Assembly: GCA_024402505.1 (NCBI GenBank)
Contig: JAKSTP010000023.1
Location: 1-37,355, forward strand
Length of the DNA: 37,355 nt
Direction: 5' to 3'
From: Treponema sp.
GTDB taxonomy: Bacteria > Spirochaetota > Spirochaetia > Treponematales > Treponemataceae
The translations under genes were made by a program, and so were the position numbers. The notes beneath the pieces were generated by a model, which was not told the DNA's origin, made no database searches, and saw only the letters and a program-made list of their open reading frames with translations. This document shows, in pieces, positions 16,561-23,966 of this stretch (positions are counted from its first letter, which is position 1; each line of letters opens with the position of its first letter).

Positions 16561-17147
16561 AGCCGTCGGATCATGTTATAGGGGAATCCTGCGTTGAAAA
16601 GTGCGTTTTCAAGCTTTTCACCGGATTTCCCTTTTTTTTGCATTTTTTTCATAGCCTTGATACACAGTTCTTCTTCATCATTCTCCTGAAAGAATTCATC
16701 CAGACAGTCTTTGATGATTTCCCTGTTAATTCCTCGGTTTTGAAGTTCTTTTGTGAGTTTTAATCTTCCTTCCAGATGATTGATTTTTCTCAGGTGAAGA
16801 AAACTTTCTGTGTAGCGCCTGTCATTTAAATAGTTTTTTGATTCAAGGTAATCCAGGGCCATATCGATGTGTATTTTTTCAAAATTTTTTTCAATAAGTT
16901 TCTGAGTGAGTTTGAAGCGGCACTGTTCTGCTCTGGAAAGATAATCTACAGCTTTTGCTTCAGCACTTGTGGCAAAACCTGCGTCAATAATTTCTTCTTC
17001 CTGTTCTTCTGTGAATTCAGCGTCAGGCTTAATGGAAAGAGGGGAGATAGTTGTAAGATAATCCGGCCGAATAAAAAAAGCAGACCCTTCTGTGGTAAGG
17101 ATTCGCACCAAACCTGAAGCAGTCTGCTCTGTAACAAAGATAACCAA
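16548..17147 (-). CDS. recX: Regulatory protein RecX
   Basis: A RecX-type helical-repeat protein of up to 199 residues, which modulates RecA filaments. The core begins near residue 65 with AVDYLSRAEQCRFKLTQKLIEK and continues with ALDYLESKNYLNDRRYTESFLHLR, the family signature. The annotated start is a TTG only 6 bp after the rpsI stop, with no ribosome binding site; another TTG/GTG pair lies eleven to twelve codons inside, so the true N-terminus is uncertain. It is the last gene of the rplM-rpsI transcript. Confidence 0.85.
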   Translation of the reverse strand: MVIFVTEQTASGLVRILTTEGSAFFIRPDYLTTISPLSIKPDAEFTEEQEEEIIDAGFATSAEAKAVDYLSRAEQCRFKLTQKLIEKNFEKIHIDMALDYLESKNYLNDRRYTESFLHLRKINHLEGRLKLTKELQNRGINREIIKDCLDEFFQENDEEELCIKAMKKMQKKGKSGEKLENALFNAGFPYNMIRRLVED

Positions 17148-17153
17148 TAAAAC

Positions 17154-17546
17154 TTAGCGTTTTGAGAACTGGAATCTGCGGCGTGCACCTTTCTGGCCGT
17201 ACTTTTTACGTTCAACCATACGAGAGTCACGTGTAAGATAACCGTTGGCTTTCAATGCTGTGTGACAATCTGGATCAATCTGTGTCAAAGCACGGGCAAT
17301 TCCGTGAAGACAAGCAGCAGCCTGACCGTTGAGACCACCACCACAAACGTTGATAAGAATGTCGTATTTTCCGTCCATTGAAGTAACCAGAAGAGGCTGG
17401 CGAACAACCTGAACCTGTTCAGATGAAGAGAAGTAATCTTTTGCATCTTTTCCGTTTACAACAATTTTACCTGAGCCTTCGCGTACGAAAACACGGGCAA
17501 CAGCAGTTTTTCTTCGTCCTGTACCGATTGCAATATTTTTTACCAT
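17154..17546 (-). CDS. rpsI: 30S ribosomal protein S9
   Basis: A 130-residue S9 protein. [20 protein letters not shown] at the N-terminus and the basic tail [24 protein letters not shown], which reaches the ribosomal P site, are diagnostic. AGGAG precedes the ATG. It follows rplM by 13 bp in the conserved L13-S9 order. Confidence 0.98.
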   Translation of the reverse strand: MVKNIAIGTGRRKTAVARVFVREGSGKIVVNGKDAKDYFSSSEQVQVVRQPLLVTSMDGKYDILINVCGGGLNGQAAACLHGIARALTQIDPDCHTALKANGYLTRDSRMVERKKYGQKGARRRFQFSKR

Positions 17547-17559
17547 CTTGAACTCCTAA

Positions 17560-17988
17560 TTACACTTCCAAAGGCTGTGGATTCTGTGCAGCGTGTGGGT
17601 TTTCTGAACCTGCATAGATTTTTACATTGTCCATAAGAGCGCGTCCAAGACGTCCGTGTGGAAGCATACCTTTTACTGCCAGTTTGAGTGGTTCATCTGG
17701 GTGTTTTTCCAGTTTCTTTTCGAAAGTCTGAGCTTTGAGTCCACCTACGAAACCTGTGTGATGGTAGTAGATTTTTTTAGTTTCTTTTCCACCAGTTACC
17801 AAAACTTTTTCAGCATTGATGATTACTACGTAGTCACCCATGTTCTGGTTTTTTGTAAATGTTGGTTTGTTTTTACCACGAGCGATAGCAGCAGCTTTAG
17901 CAGCTACACGTCCCATTGGTTTTCCGGCTGCATCAATGATGTACCATTTGCGAGCCTGTTCGTGTTCTTTAACGAAAATCGTATTCAT
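17560..17988 (-). CDS. rplM: 50S ribosomal protein L13
   Basis: A 142-residue L13 protein: WYIIDAAGKPMGRVAAKAA, then GDYVVIINAEKV and KGMLPHGRLGR are standard. The start is the ATG at 17988 (MNTIFVKEHEQARKWYI) preceded by AAGG; a longer open frame upstream is not used by the family. The transcript leader is about 100 nt, long enough for the L13 autoregulation known in other bacteria, but I see no clear conserved structure. Confidence 0.97.
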   Translation of the reverse strand: MNTIFVKEHEQARKWYIIDAAGKPMGRVAAKAAAIARGKNKPTFTKNQNMGDYVVIINAEKVLVTGGKETKKIYYHHTGFVGGLKAQTFEKKLEKHPDEPLKLAVKGMLPHGRLGRALMDNVKIYAGSENPHAAQNPQPLEV

Positions 17989-18093
17989 GATATACCTTAC
18001 TATAAAAAAAGTTATCTGCGCTTCCAAATCTTTGCATCTGATTTATTGGCGCTGGACCAAAATGAGCAGTTCTAGTCCAATACGGGGTTCTTA

Positions 18094-18122
18094 ATAATAT
18101 TATATTTCACAAATAGTTTCAA
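18094..18122 (-). promoter_or_regulatory. Candidate promoter of rplM-rpsI-recX
   Basis: On the minus strand TTGAAA (18122-18117) and TATTAT (18099-18094) are 17 bp apart; a second overlapping TATAAT lies at 18104-18099. This is in the 170-bp gap upstream of rplM, which otherwise holds only the L13 leader. Confidence 0.5.
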
Positions 18123-18156
18123 TAAGGGAGAGATGTTTTTATTGAAACTTGCAAAA

Positions 18157-18372
18157 TTATTCTTCTTTAGCTGTTTCTTTTTTTGCTTCTTTTTTGTCTT
18201 TAATATCGGCAGCACCAATGAAAAGGCAGATAAGACCGATGAAAGCAGCCAGTACAGGAACTGATCCTTTAAGGAAGTTGATTACATCTGGACCCCAGTT
18301 CAGCGGGCAGCCAGGAAGAACTGAAAATACTGTAAAAGCAATGAAAACAATGCCAAGAATAATTGAAACCAT
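18157..18372 (-). CDS. Small two-helix membrane protein of unknown function
   Basis: A 71-residue protein with two hydrophobic segments (about 2-18 and 36-54), a CPLNWGPD loop between them and a lysine/glutamate-rich tail (IKDKKEAKKETAKEE). I recognise no family. It is a real gene on regulatory grounds: TTGACA and TATAAT with a 16-bp spacer lie upstream and AGAGGA precedes the ATG. It may be a small membrane regulatory subunit, but nothing in the sequence shows a partner. Confidence 0.75.
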   Translation of the reverse strand: MVSIILGIVFIAFTVFSVLPGCPLNWGPDVINFLKGSVPVLAAFIGLICLFIGAADIKDKKEAKKETAKEE

Positions 18373-18402
18373 AGAAAATCCTCTGAATTTATTTATTCTT
18401 CT

Positions 18403-18430
18403 ATTATATTGCCTTAGTAATATTTGTCAA
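18403..18430 (-). promoter_or_regulatory. Consensus promoter of the 71-residue protein
   Basis: Perfect TTGACA (18430-18425) and TATAAT (18408-18403) on the minus strand with a 16-bp spacer, the strongest sigma-70 match in the window. Confidence 0.8.
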
Positions 18431-18434
18431 ATCC

Positions 18435-18462
18435 TTGATTTTTTTAGATTCCATTGTATACT
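18435..18462 (+). promoter_or_regulatory. Promoter of the PAS-like gene and LMW phosphatase
   Basis: TTGATT (18435-18440) and TATACT (18457-18462) with a 16-bp spacer; GAGGAG then precedes the ATG at 18499. Confidence 0.65.
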
Positions 18463-18498
18463 TTAAGTGAGTTTCAATTTTATTGAGGAGTAATTGTT

Positions 18499-18930
18499 AT
18501 GGAGCGAAACAGTAATTCCGGTTTTACAAAAAATTCAGCAAATTTATTATATAATCAGGCACTTCTGGAAAATATGGCTTATTTTACCGATGCTGTATGG
18601 GCTCTTGAAATTGAAACACAGCGTATTCAGGTGCTTCATGATAGATTAAATCCTCCAATGGTAGGGGGATCAATCAGTCTTGAAAATGCACGGGATTTAA
18701 TTCTTTACCACATTTCATCAAAAGATGTAGAAATGATTCTTTCTTCCCTTACAATTGATTACATTAAAAACGTTAAGGAAAGTGAAGAATTTATTGTTAC
18801 AAACTATGATGATGATGGAAATCCCCTTATTTACCGCATGGTAATGTCTCCTGATTTTGACGGGGATGGAAAACTTTTGCGGCTTTATCTTTCATTTGCC
18901 TTCACAGGACGGAATACAAACTTTGCTTAA
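18499..18930 (+). CDS. Hypothetical protein, possibly a stand-alone PAS-like domain
   Basis: A 143-residue soluble protein without a family I can name with confidence. The pattern DAVWALEIETQRIQVLHDRL, then ARDLILYHISSKDVEMILSSL and the late FDGDGKLLRLYLSF strands resemble the PAS-like sensor regions found before GGDEF domains, here without any output domain. A strong GAGGAG site supports the start. Its stop overlaps the start of the LMW phosphatase gene, so the two are probably made together. Confidence 0.6.
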   Translation: MERNSNSGFTKNSANLLYNQALLENMAYFTDAVWALEIETQRIQVLHDRLNPPMVGGSISLENARDLILYHISSKDVEMILSSLTIDYIKNVKESEEFIVTNYDDDGNPLIYRMVMSPDFDGDGKLLRLYLSFAFTGRNTNFA

Positions 18931-19393
18931 TATTCTTTTTATCTGCCATGGAAATATTTGCCGCTCACCAATGGCGGAATTTGTGATGAAATATCTGGTG
19001 GATCAAGCCGGACTTTCTGAAAAAGTGAAGGTGGAATCTGCTGCAACAAGCACCGAAGAGATTGGAAACGACATTCACTATGGAACTCGGGATGTTCTTA
19101 CACGGCACAGGATTCCTTTTTCAAGACGGGCTGCCCGCCAGATAACTGCTTCTGATTATAACCGCTACGATTATCTTATTGGCATGGACAGTGAAAATCT
19201 TTATTACATGAACCGCCGATGGCCTTCCGATCCTGAAAGAAAAATCTCACTGCTTCTGGAACATGCTGGAATCAATGACGATATTTCTGATCCATGGTAC
19301 ACCCATAATTTTGACCGGACATTTGCCGATGTCTGGGAAGGCTGTACTGCACTCCTTGAAAAAATCAAGGAAGATCTTACAGAGGAAGTTTAA
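18923..19393 (+). CDS. Low-molecular-weight protein-tyrosine phosphatase
   Basis: A 156-residue LMW-PTP or arsenate-reductase-fold phosphatase. The P-loop ICHGNICRS holds the nucleophile C8 and R14, and the general acid D123 sits in SDPWYTHNF. The proposed start is a TTG at 18923 that overlaps the upstream stop; it places the first beta-strand directly at the N-terminus as in the family, with AGGACGG about 10 nt upstream. An ATG at 18857 would add 22 non-conserved residues. Targets may be capsule or polysaccharide tyrosine kinases; none are in the window. Confidence 0.88.
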   Translation: MLNILFICHGNICRSPMAEFVMKYLVDQAGLSEKVKVESAATSTEEIGNDIHYGTRDVLTRHRIPFSRRAARQITASDYNRYDYLIGMDSENLYYMNRRWPSDPERKISLLLEHAGINDDISDPWYTHNFDRTFADVWEGCTALLEKIKEDLTEEV

Positions 19394-21419
19394 TCTCCAC
19401 TGTTGTACCTTTAGGTTTGTTTGCCTTAATCGAAAACTTTGCTCCAATCTGGTTTGCCCGGTATTCCATGGAATGAAAGCCTAGTCCGCTGCGGGCCTTA
19501 TCTTTTTGAATACCAATTCCGTCATCCAAAAGACTTATTACCACGGCAGATTTTGTTTGTTCTGCCCGGAAAATCACTCTTTCTGCCTTAGCATGCTTTA
19601 TGATATTCTGAAGACCTTCCTGAGTAATGCGGAAAATATTTACAGCCACAGTTTTTTCAAAGTCAAAGTTTTTGGGAAGGTGCCAGTTGAATTCGGAAGT
19701 AAAGCCGGTGTTTTTTGCTGCAGTTGCCAGTAGGTTTTCAATAGAATCGGAAAGACCAAGGGTTTCAAGATCCATAGGAAAGGAGTTGTGGGCATATTGA
19801 CGGGTGGCCGAAAGAGTGGTGGAAATTAGCTGTGTTAATTCAGTCATCTGTTCGCTTGTTGCACCATCCGGGTTATTGGAATAGCTTCTGCAAAGCATGG
19901 AAATACCTGCAAGGCGCTGACAGATGTCGTCGTGAAGGTCGGTAGAAAATCGTTTTCTTTCCATATCTGAGATTTTAAGAACTTCACCTTCTACGGCAAG
20001 GCGCTTGTTGTTTGCCCGTACCAGCTGTTTTGTGCGTTTTTCAACTTCCTGTTCCAGTCTCTGAGCCTGGCGTGCCCTTTCTCTAATGGAATTCATATTG
20101 TAGATTTTCTGGGCAATGTTTACCGACAGTGAGAAAACACATGGATGGGCATAGGATGGAGCATCATAAAAAATACAGCCAAGATTTCCTTCCGAGGTGT
20201 AAAGGAATTTCACTGCGAAACACTGGCCTTTAGGTGTAAGAACTGAAATCCTGTTGGCAAAATCACTTATGGTAGCAATCTCAATTTCACCTTCATTCAT
20301 AAGCTGCTGTCCGTTTAATTTTGCATACATTACATGAGCCAGATTTTTCTTTTCAAAAGCCATGATGATGAAGGTTGGAATTCCAAGGTGATTAAGGTTT
20401 CTGTCCAGAGTAGAACGCAGATCTTTCATGGAATAAGATCCGTTGATTTCCTGACCAAATACACTCATATTCCGAAGAAGCTGTTCGCTCTGAAAGTAAT
20501 CGTGCTGAAGTGTATCGATAATCTGCTGTGTGTCCTGGGAATATAGACGGCAGCCGCAGGAATTTCGCAGAATCAGTTTTGACTGGATATCGCTTACTGG
20601 TGGAACAGGCTGTCCTTTTAGAAGATTGTTTATAAGATTTACAGAGGTTCTTCCAATTTCATCCAAAGGCTGAACTACTGTTGTAAGGGGCGGAATGGAA
20701 AGACTTGCCTGAGGTGTGTCATCAAATCCTGTGACGGCGCATTTTCGCCAGGGATTGTTTTCATCAAGAGTTTTAAGAACCTTGTAAGTTCCTACGGCCA
20801 TGTTGTCATTGGCACAGACAATGGCATCAACAGCTTTTTCATGGGTATTGATGTAGGCGGTCATTTTATCGATGGCTTCAACTTCCGAAAAATTTCCAAA
20901 AAGAATGTCGTAGGAAACAGGCCGCTTTTCCTTTTTGTATTTTTCCATGGAATCCACAAAAACTTTCTGCCGGTTCTTGTTGTCACGATGATCGGCCAGA
21001 CCGCTTAAATATAGAAAAGAATTGTAATCATGCTGTTCAACAAGATGGGCCACCAGGTGTTCCATTGAATCTTTTGTCCGGATCATTACGCTTGGAATAC
21101 CAGGAATTTCCTTTCCCACTGTAACAACCGGTTTATTCCCGTAAAGATTTTTGATGCCTGAAAAGGTGTTTATCTTGTCATTTCCGGCAAATACAGAAGA
21201 CATAAGAATGATTCCATCAGCATTAAGATAGTCTTCCAGAGGAAAAAGGGAAGCAATGCCTGATTTGTTGAAGCTGACTTCCTGCTGTATAAAAACAAGT
21301 TCCAGTCCTAGCTCAAGAGCCTTTGCTTTCATACCTTCCAGAATGGAAATCTGATACTGCTCGTTCAGAACATTGAACACAACAGCTACACGGAATTTAT
21401 CAATTTTTCTGTCTGCCAT
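19377..21419 (-). CDS. Soluble LacI-type sugar sensor fused to a NarL-type histidine kinase
   Basis: A 680-residue fusion. Residues about 10-290 form a LacI/periplasmic-binding-protein-like ligand domain (FRVAVVFNVLNEQYQISILEGM, DAIVCANDNMAVGTYKVLK, VTGFDDTPQASLSIPPLTTV) without the LacI DNA-binding helix-turn-helix. A GAF-like middle region and a coiled coil (about 455-485) lead to a HisKA_3 domain with the phosphoacceptor H496 in STDLHDDICQRLAG and an HATPase domain (DDGIGIQ, SGLGFHSM). No membrane segment or signal peptide is visible, so it should bind a cytoplasmic ligand, probably a sugar, and signal by phosphotransfer. It is divergent from a NarL-type regulator, its likely partner. Confidence 0.9.
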   Translation of the reverse strand: MADRKIDKFRVAVVFNVLNEQYQISILEGMKAKALELGLELVFIQQEVSFNKSGIASLFPLEDYLNADGIILMSSVFAGNDKINTFSGIKNLYGNKPVVTVGKEIPGIPSVMIRTKDSMEHLVAHLVEQHDYNSFLYLSGLADHRDNKNRQKVFVDSMEKYKKEKRPVSYDILFGNFSEVEAIDKMTAYINTHEKAVDAIVCANDNMAVGTYKVLKTLDENNPWRKCAVTGFDDTPQASLSIPPLTTVVQPLDEIGRTSVNLINNLLKGQPVPPVSDIQSKLILRNSCGCRLYSQDTQQIIDTLQHDYFQSEQLLRNMSVFGQEINGSYSMKDLRSTLDRNLNHLGIPTFIIMAFEKKNLAHVMYAKLNGQQLMNEGEIEIATISDFANRISVLTPKGQCFAVKFLYTSEGNLGCIFYDAPSYAHPCVFSLSVNIAQKIYNMNSIRERARQAQRLEQEVEKRTKQLVRANNKRLAVEGEVLKISDMERKRFSTDLHDDICQRLAGISMLCRSYSNNPDGATSEQMTELTQLISTTLSATRQYAHNSFPMDLETLGLSDSIENLLATAAKNTGFTSEFNWHLPKNFDFEKTVAVNIFRITQEGLQNIIKHAKAERVIFRAEQTKSAVVISLLDDGIGIQKDKARSGLGFHSMEYRANQIGAKFSIKANKPKGTTVEIKLPL

Positions 21420-21422
21420 AGT

Positions 21423-21434
21423 TTTAGTATACCA
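21423..21434 (-). promoter_or_regulatory. Extended -10 promoter of the sensor kinase
   Basis: TGGTATACT on the minus strand (21434-21426) is an extended -10 that ends 6 nt before the ATG at 21419. There is no ribosome binding site, so the mRNA should be leaderless. Confidence 0.6.
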
Positions 21435-21452
21435 CTATTAGAGATTTTGTGT

Positions 21453-21458
21453 TATTAT
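21453..21458 (+). promoter_or_regulatory. -10 element of the NarL-type regulator
   Basis: TATTAT ends 6 nt before the ATG at 21465 and no Shine-Dalgarno sequence is present. No good -35 is seen at the right distance; the two divergent promoters share only 45 bp. Confidence 0.4.
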
Positions 21459-21464
21459 TTGGGT

Positions 21465-22091
21465 ATGGCAAATTCAGTTTTGATTATAGATGATCATCCA
21501 CTTTTTTCCCGAGGGCTTACTCAGCTTATTGAAAGTCAGCGTTATTATAAAGTTGTGGGAATGGCAAAGGATAGAAATGAAGCACTTACTCTTTTGAACG
21601 AACACCGTCCACAGCTTGCCATTGTTGATTTGAACCTTGGTCAGGAAGACGGACTTGATCTTATAAAAGACATTCTGATTCAGCAGCCTCAGACTGTAGT
21701 ACTGGTTCTTTCCATGCATGATGAACGTTATTATGCGGAACGTGCCATTAAAGCCGGTGCACGAGGTTACATCATGAAAGAAGAGGCTGAAACTTCTGTA
21801 ATGATTGCCATTGAAACTGTAATGAGCGGCCAGATTTACCTTAGTGAATCAGAAAAACAGCGCATGAATGAATATGCCAACGGAAATAATTCCATTTCAG
21901 ATCTTTCAGACCGCCAGCTTCAGATTTTCTCACTGATTGGAAAAGGTTACGGAACTGTTGAGATTGCCGAAAAGCTTAATCTGAGTATTAAGACAATTGA
22001 TACACACAAAGAAAATATTAAGTCAAAACTCCACTGTTCTTCCAGCGCCGAAATGCGCCAGATGGCAATTGAGTGGAGTAAGAATAATTAA
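21465..22091 (+). CDS. NarL/FixJ-type response regulator
   Basis: A 208-residue regulator. The receiver (about 3-120) has D9/D10, the phosphoacceptor D55 in LAIVDLNLGQEDG and a lysine in GYIMKEEA. A LuxR-type helix-turn-helix lies at about 145-200 (LSDRQLQIFSLIGKGYGTVEIAEKL, TIDTHKENIKSKL). It starts 45 bp from the divergent LacI-type kinase, whose HisKA_3 class normally pairs with NarL-type regulators. An in-frame TTG six codons upstream is an unlikely start because it would lie before the -10 element. Confidence 0.93.
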   Translation: MANSVLIIDDHPLFSRGLTQLIESQRYYKVVGMAKDRNEALTLLNEHRPQLAIVDLNLGQEDGLDLIKDILIQQPQTVVLVLSMHDERYYAERAIKAGARGYIMKEEAETSVMIAIETVMSGQIYLSESEKQRMNEYANGNNSISDLSDRQLQIFSLIGKGYGTVEIAEKLNLSIKTIDTHKENIKSKLHCSSSAEMRQMAIEWSKNN

Positions 22092-22105
22092 TATCAGCAG
22101 TTTGT

Positions 22106-22795
22106 CTATAGGTTGAAGGTGCCGATTACCGTAGTGTCGTCGTCATCATCACCGTCGTGGTAAGTGGCTCTGGTCTCTGTCTTGACCGGGGCCTTTTTTG
22201 ATGCCTTAGGCTTTTTGTTTGGAACGGCCAGGAAAGAAATGAGGCTGCCGCAAAGTCCACCAGCTGCATCAACGGCAAGAATAACAGGGTTCTTGGTAAT
22301 AATTACATCAAAGGCACAGATTGCTGCCAGAAGAATTAAAGATGATGCGGTTAAAGTGTTCTTTTTAAGATTTCCAAAAATAGTAAGAAAATTCAGAAGG
22401 AAAACTACAGGAAATGCAGTGGAAATAGGTGTTTCCAGGACACAGGCTGCAAGAACTCCAGAGAAAATAGAAGAAAGTACAAGCATAATGGCAAGAAAAA
22501 CAGTGCCGTATGTTTTTTCAGCTTCACTTCCTGCAAAAATCACATAAACGATTCCGTAAAGCCAAAGATAGATTCCAGGGGCAGTAGTCTGAGATCCAAG
22601 AATATGAGATACAATTTTTATGTAGGAAAGGGGATTGGAAAAACTGAAATCCTTTACTGTAGGGCTTACAATAAAAGGCATGATTTTTCCTTTCAGCACA
22701 AATGCATCCAATACTACCAGCAGCATTGAAATAAGGGCAAATAAAGAGAATAGTGGTAAATCCAGGGTAAACTTAATTTTTGATTTTTTAGCCAT
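22106..22795 (-). CDS. Rhomboid-fold-like membrane protein lacking a catalytic GxSG motif
   Basis: A 229-residue integral membrane protein with about six hydrophobic segments and an acidic C-terminal tail (DGDDDDDTTVIG). The arrangement resembles rhomboids: a Ser/Tyr-rich NPLSYIKIVSHILG after helix 1, AEKTYGTVFLAIMLVLSSIFSG like the E(K)xxG helix, and VDAAGGLCGSLISFL like the final H-GG-x-x-G helix. The GxSG serine motif is missing and the final histidine is replaced, so it would be a pseudoprotease. The rhomboid relation is inferred from pattern only. It has TATAAT six bases before the ATG and no ribosome binding site. Confidence 0.6.
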   Translation of the reverse strand: MAKKSKIKFTLDLPLFSLFALISMLLVVLDAFVLKGKIMPFIVSPTVKDFSFSNPLSYIKIVSHILGSQTTAPGIYLWLYGIVYVIFAGSEAEKTYGTVFLAIMLVLSSIFSGVLAACVLETPISTAFPVVFLLNFLTIFGNLKKNTLTASSLILLAAICAFDVIITKNPVILAVDAAGGLCGSLISFLAVPNKKPKASKKAPVKTETRATYHDGDDDDDTTVIGTFNL

Positions 22796-22801
22796 ACCTA
22801 T

Positions 22802-22807
22802 ATTATA
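22802..22807 (-). promoter_or_regulatory. -10 element of the rhomboid-like gene
   Basis: Consensus TATAAT (22807-22802) ends 6 nt before the ATG at 22795, again without a Shine-Dalgarno sequence. No good -35 is visible. Confidence 0.5.
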
Positions 22808-22854
22808 GAATATAAAGGGGCTTTTTGGTAGAATAAAATAAAAGAGGATTGATT

Positions 22855-23946
22855 ATGAACAGAATGGAAATTGGAACTGAAATTGAAACAACGATTGTAG
22901 CTATAAATGGGGATTGCGTTTTTCTTGATATGAACGCAAAAAGTGAAGGTATTGCTGATACTGCAGACTTCCTTGATAAGGACGGAAATCTTACTGTAAA
23001 AGAAGGCGACAAAGTAAAGGTTTTCTTCACAGGCGAAGATCACGGGGAAATGCATTTTTCTGCAAAAATCGGTGGTGATAAAGCTGATAAGAGCATGATT
23101 GAAAACGCCTGGAAAAACGGTATTCCTGTTGAGGGAAAAGTTGAAAGCGAAATTAAAGGCGGATACGAAATTAAAATTGGTGAAAGCCGTGCCTTCTGTC
23201 CATATTCACAGATGGGATTCAAAGCCCGTGAAACTGCAGAATACTATGTAGGCCGTGTGCTTACTTTTATGGTAACAGAATACAAAAACGAAGGACGAAA
23301 TATTCTTGTTTCAAACCGGGCAATCGGCGAAATGGAATACAATAAAAGCCTTCAGGATCTGGCCGAAAAAATCAAGGTGGGTGACGTTGTAGAAGGTGTT
23401 GTAGAAAGCGTTCAGAATTTCGGTGCCTTTGTTTCAATCGAAGGATTCCGCACTTTGCTTCCAGTTTCTGAAATCCAGTTTGACCGGGTAGAAAACATTT
23501 TTGACATTATTTCTGAAGGACAGAAAGTTCGTGCCCAGGTACTTAAAACTGACTGGAAAAATGAAAGGGTTTCCATCTCTATGAAGGCTCTTATTGCAGA
23601 TCCATGGGCAGATATCGAAAACCGCTATGCAGAAGGACAGAAAATCGACGGAAAAATCAGTCGCGTTGCAGATTTTGGTGTGTTCGTAAATCTTGAAAGC
23701 GGAATCGACGGACTTGTTCACATTTCTGAACTGGAAGACGTAAGCAAAAACACAAACCTTAAAAAGATTTACAAGGCCGGGGATCCTATGTCTGTAGTAA
23801 TCAAAGGTGTTGATGCAAAAAACAAGCGAATTTCTCTGCGTACAGCAAGTTCTGTTGAACAGGATAAAAACGCCGAAAAATACATGAGCAGCCAGAGTGA
23901 TGATGGAGATACTTACAATCCATTTGCTGCTCTCCTTAAAAAATAA
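22855..23946 (+). CDS. S1 domain RNA-binding protein (RpsA-like)
   Basis: A 363-residue protein with four S1 (OB-fold) repeats at about 4-75, 85-165, 170-240 and 255-335; the last two are the best conserved (GDVVEGVVESVQNFGAFVSIEGFRTLLPVSEI and GQKIDGKISRVADFGVFVNLESGIDGLVHISEL). It resembles truncated RpsA or general S1 proteins and probably binds mRNA on the ribosome. The ATG at 22855 is preceded by GAGGA (22844-22848); an in-frame TTG two codons earlier is inside the binding site. An extended -10 (TGGTAGAAT, 22826-22834) lies upstream. If leaderless mRNAs exist here, an S1-like protein in the same genome is relevant to their translation, but a link is only inference. Confidence 0.9.
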   Translation: MNRMEIGTEIETTIVAINGDCVFLDMNAKSEGIADTADFLDKDGNLTVKEGDKVKVFFTGEDHGEMHFSAKIGGDKADKSMIENAWKNGIPVEGKVESEIKGGYEIKIGESRAFCPYSQMGFKARETAEYYVGRVLTFMVTEYKNEGRNILVSNRAIGEMEYNKSLQDLAEKIKVGDVVEGVVESVQNFGAFVSIEGFRTLLPVSEIQFDRVENIFDIISEGQKVRAQVLKTDWKNERVSISMKALIADPWADIENRYAEGQKIDGKISRVADFGVFVNLESGIDGLVHISELEDVSKNTNLKKIYKAGDPMSVVIKGVDAKNKRISLRTASSVEQDKNAEKYMSSQSDDGDTYNPFAALLKK

Positions 23947-23966
23947 AAAACGGTCTTGTTGTTCCA

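Noticed and set aside
18031..18156. Riboswitch or tRNA in the gap upstream of rplM
   Set aside because: No cloverleaf or recognised aptamer pattern is visible; only promoter-like hexamers and an unstructured leader were found.
18857..18922. Upstream ATG start for the LMW phosphatase
   Set aside because: It would add 22 residues encoded inside the PAS-like gene before the conserved first strand.
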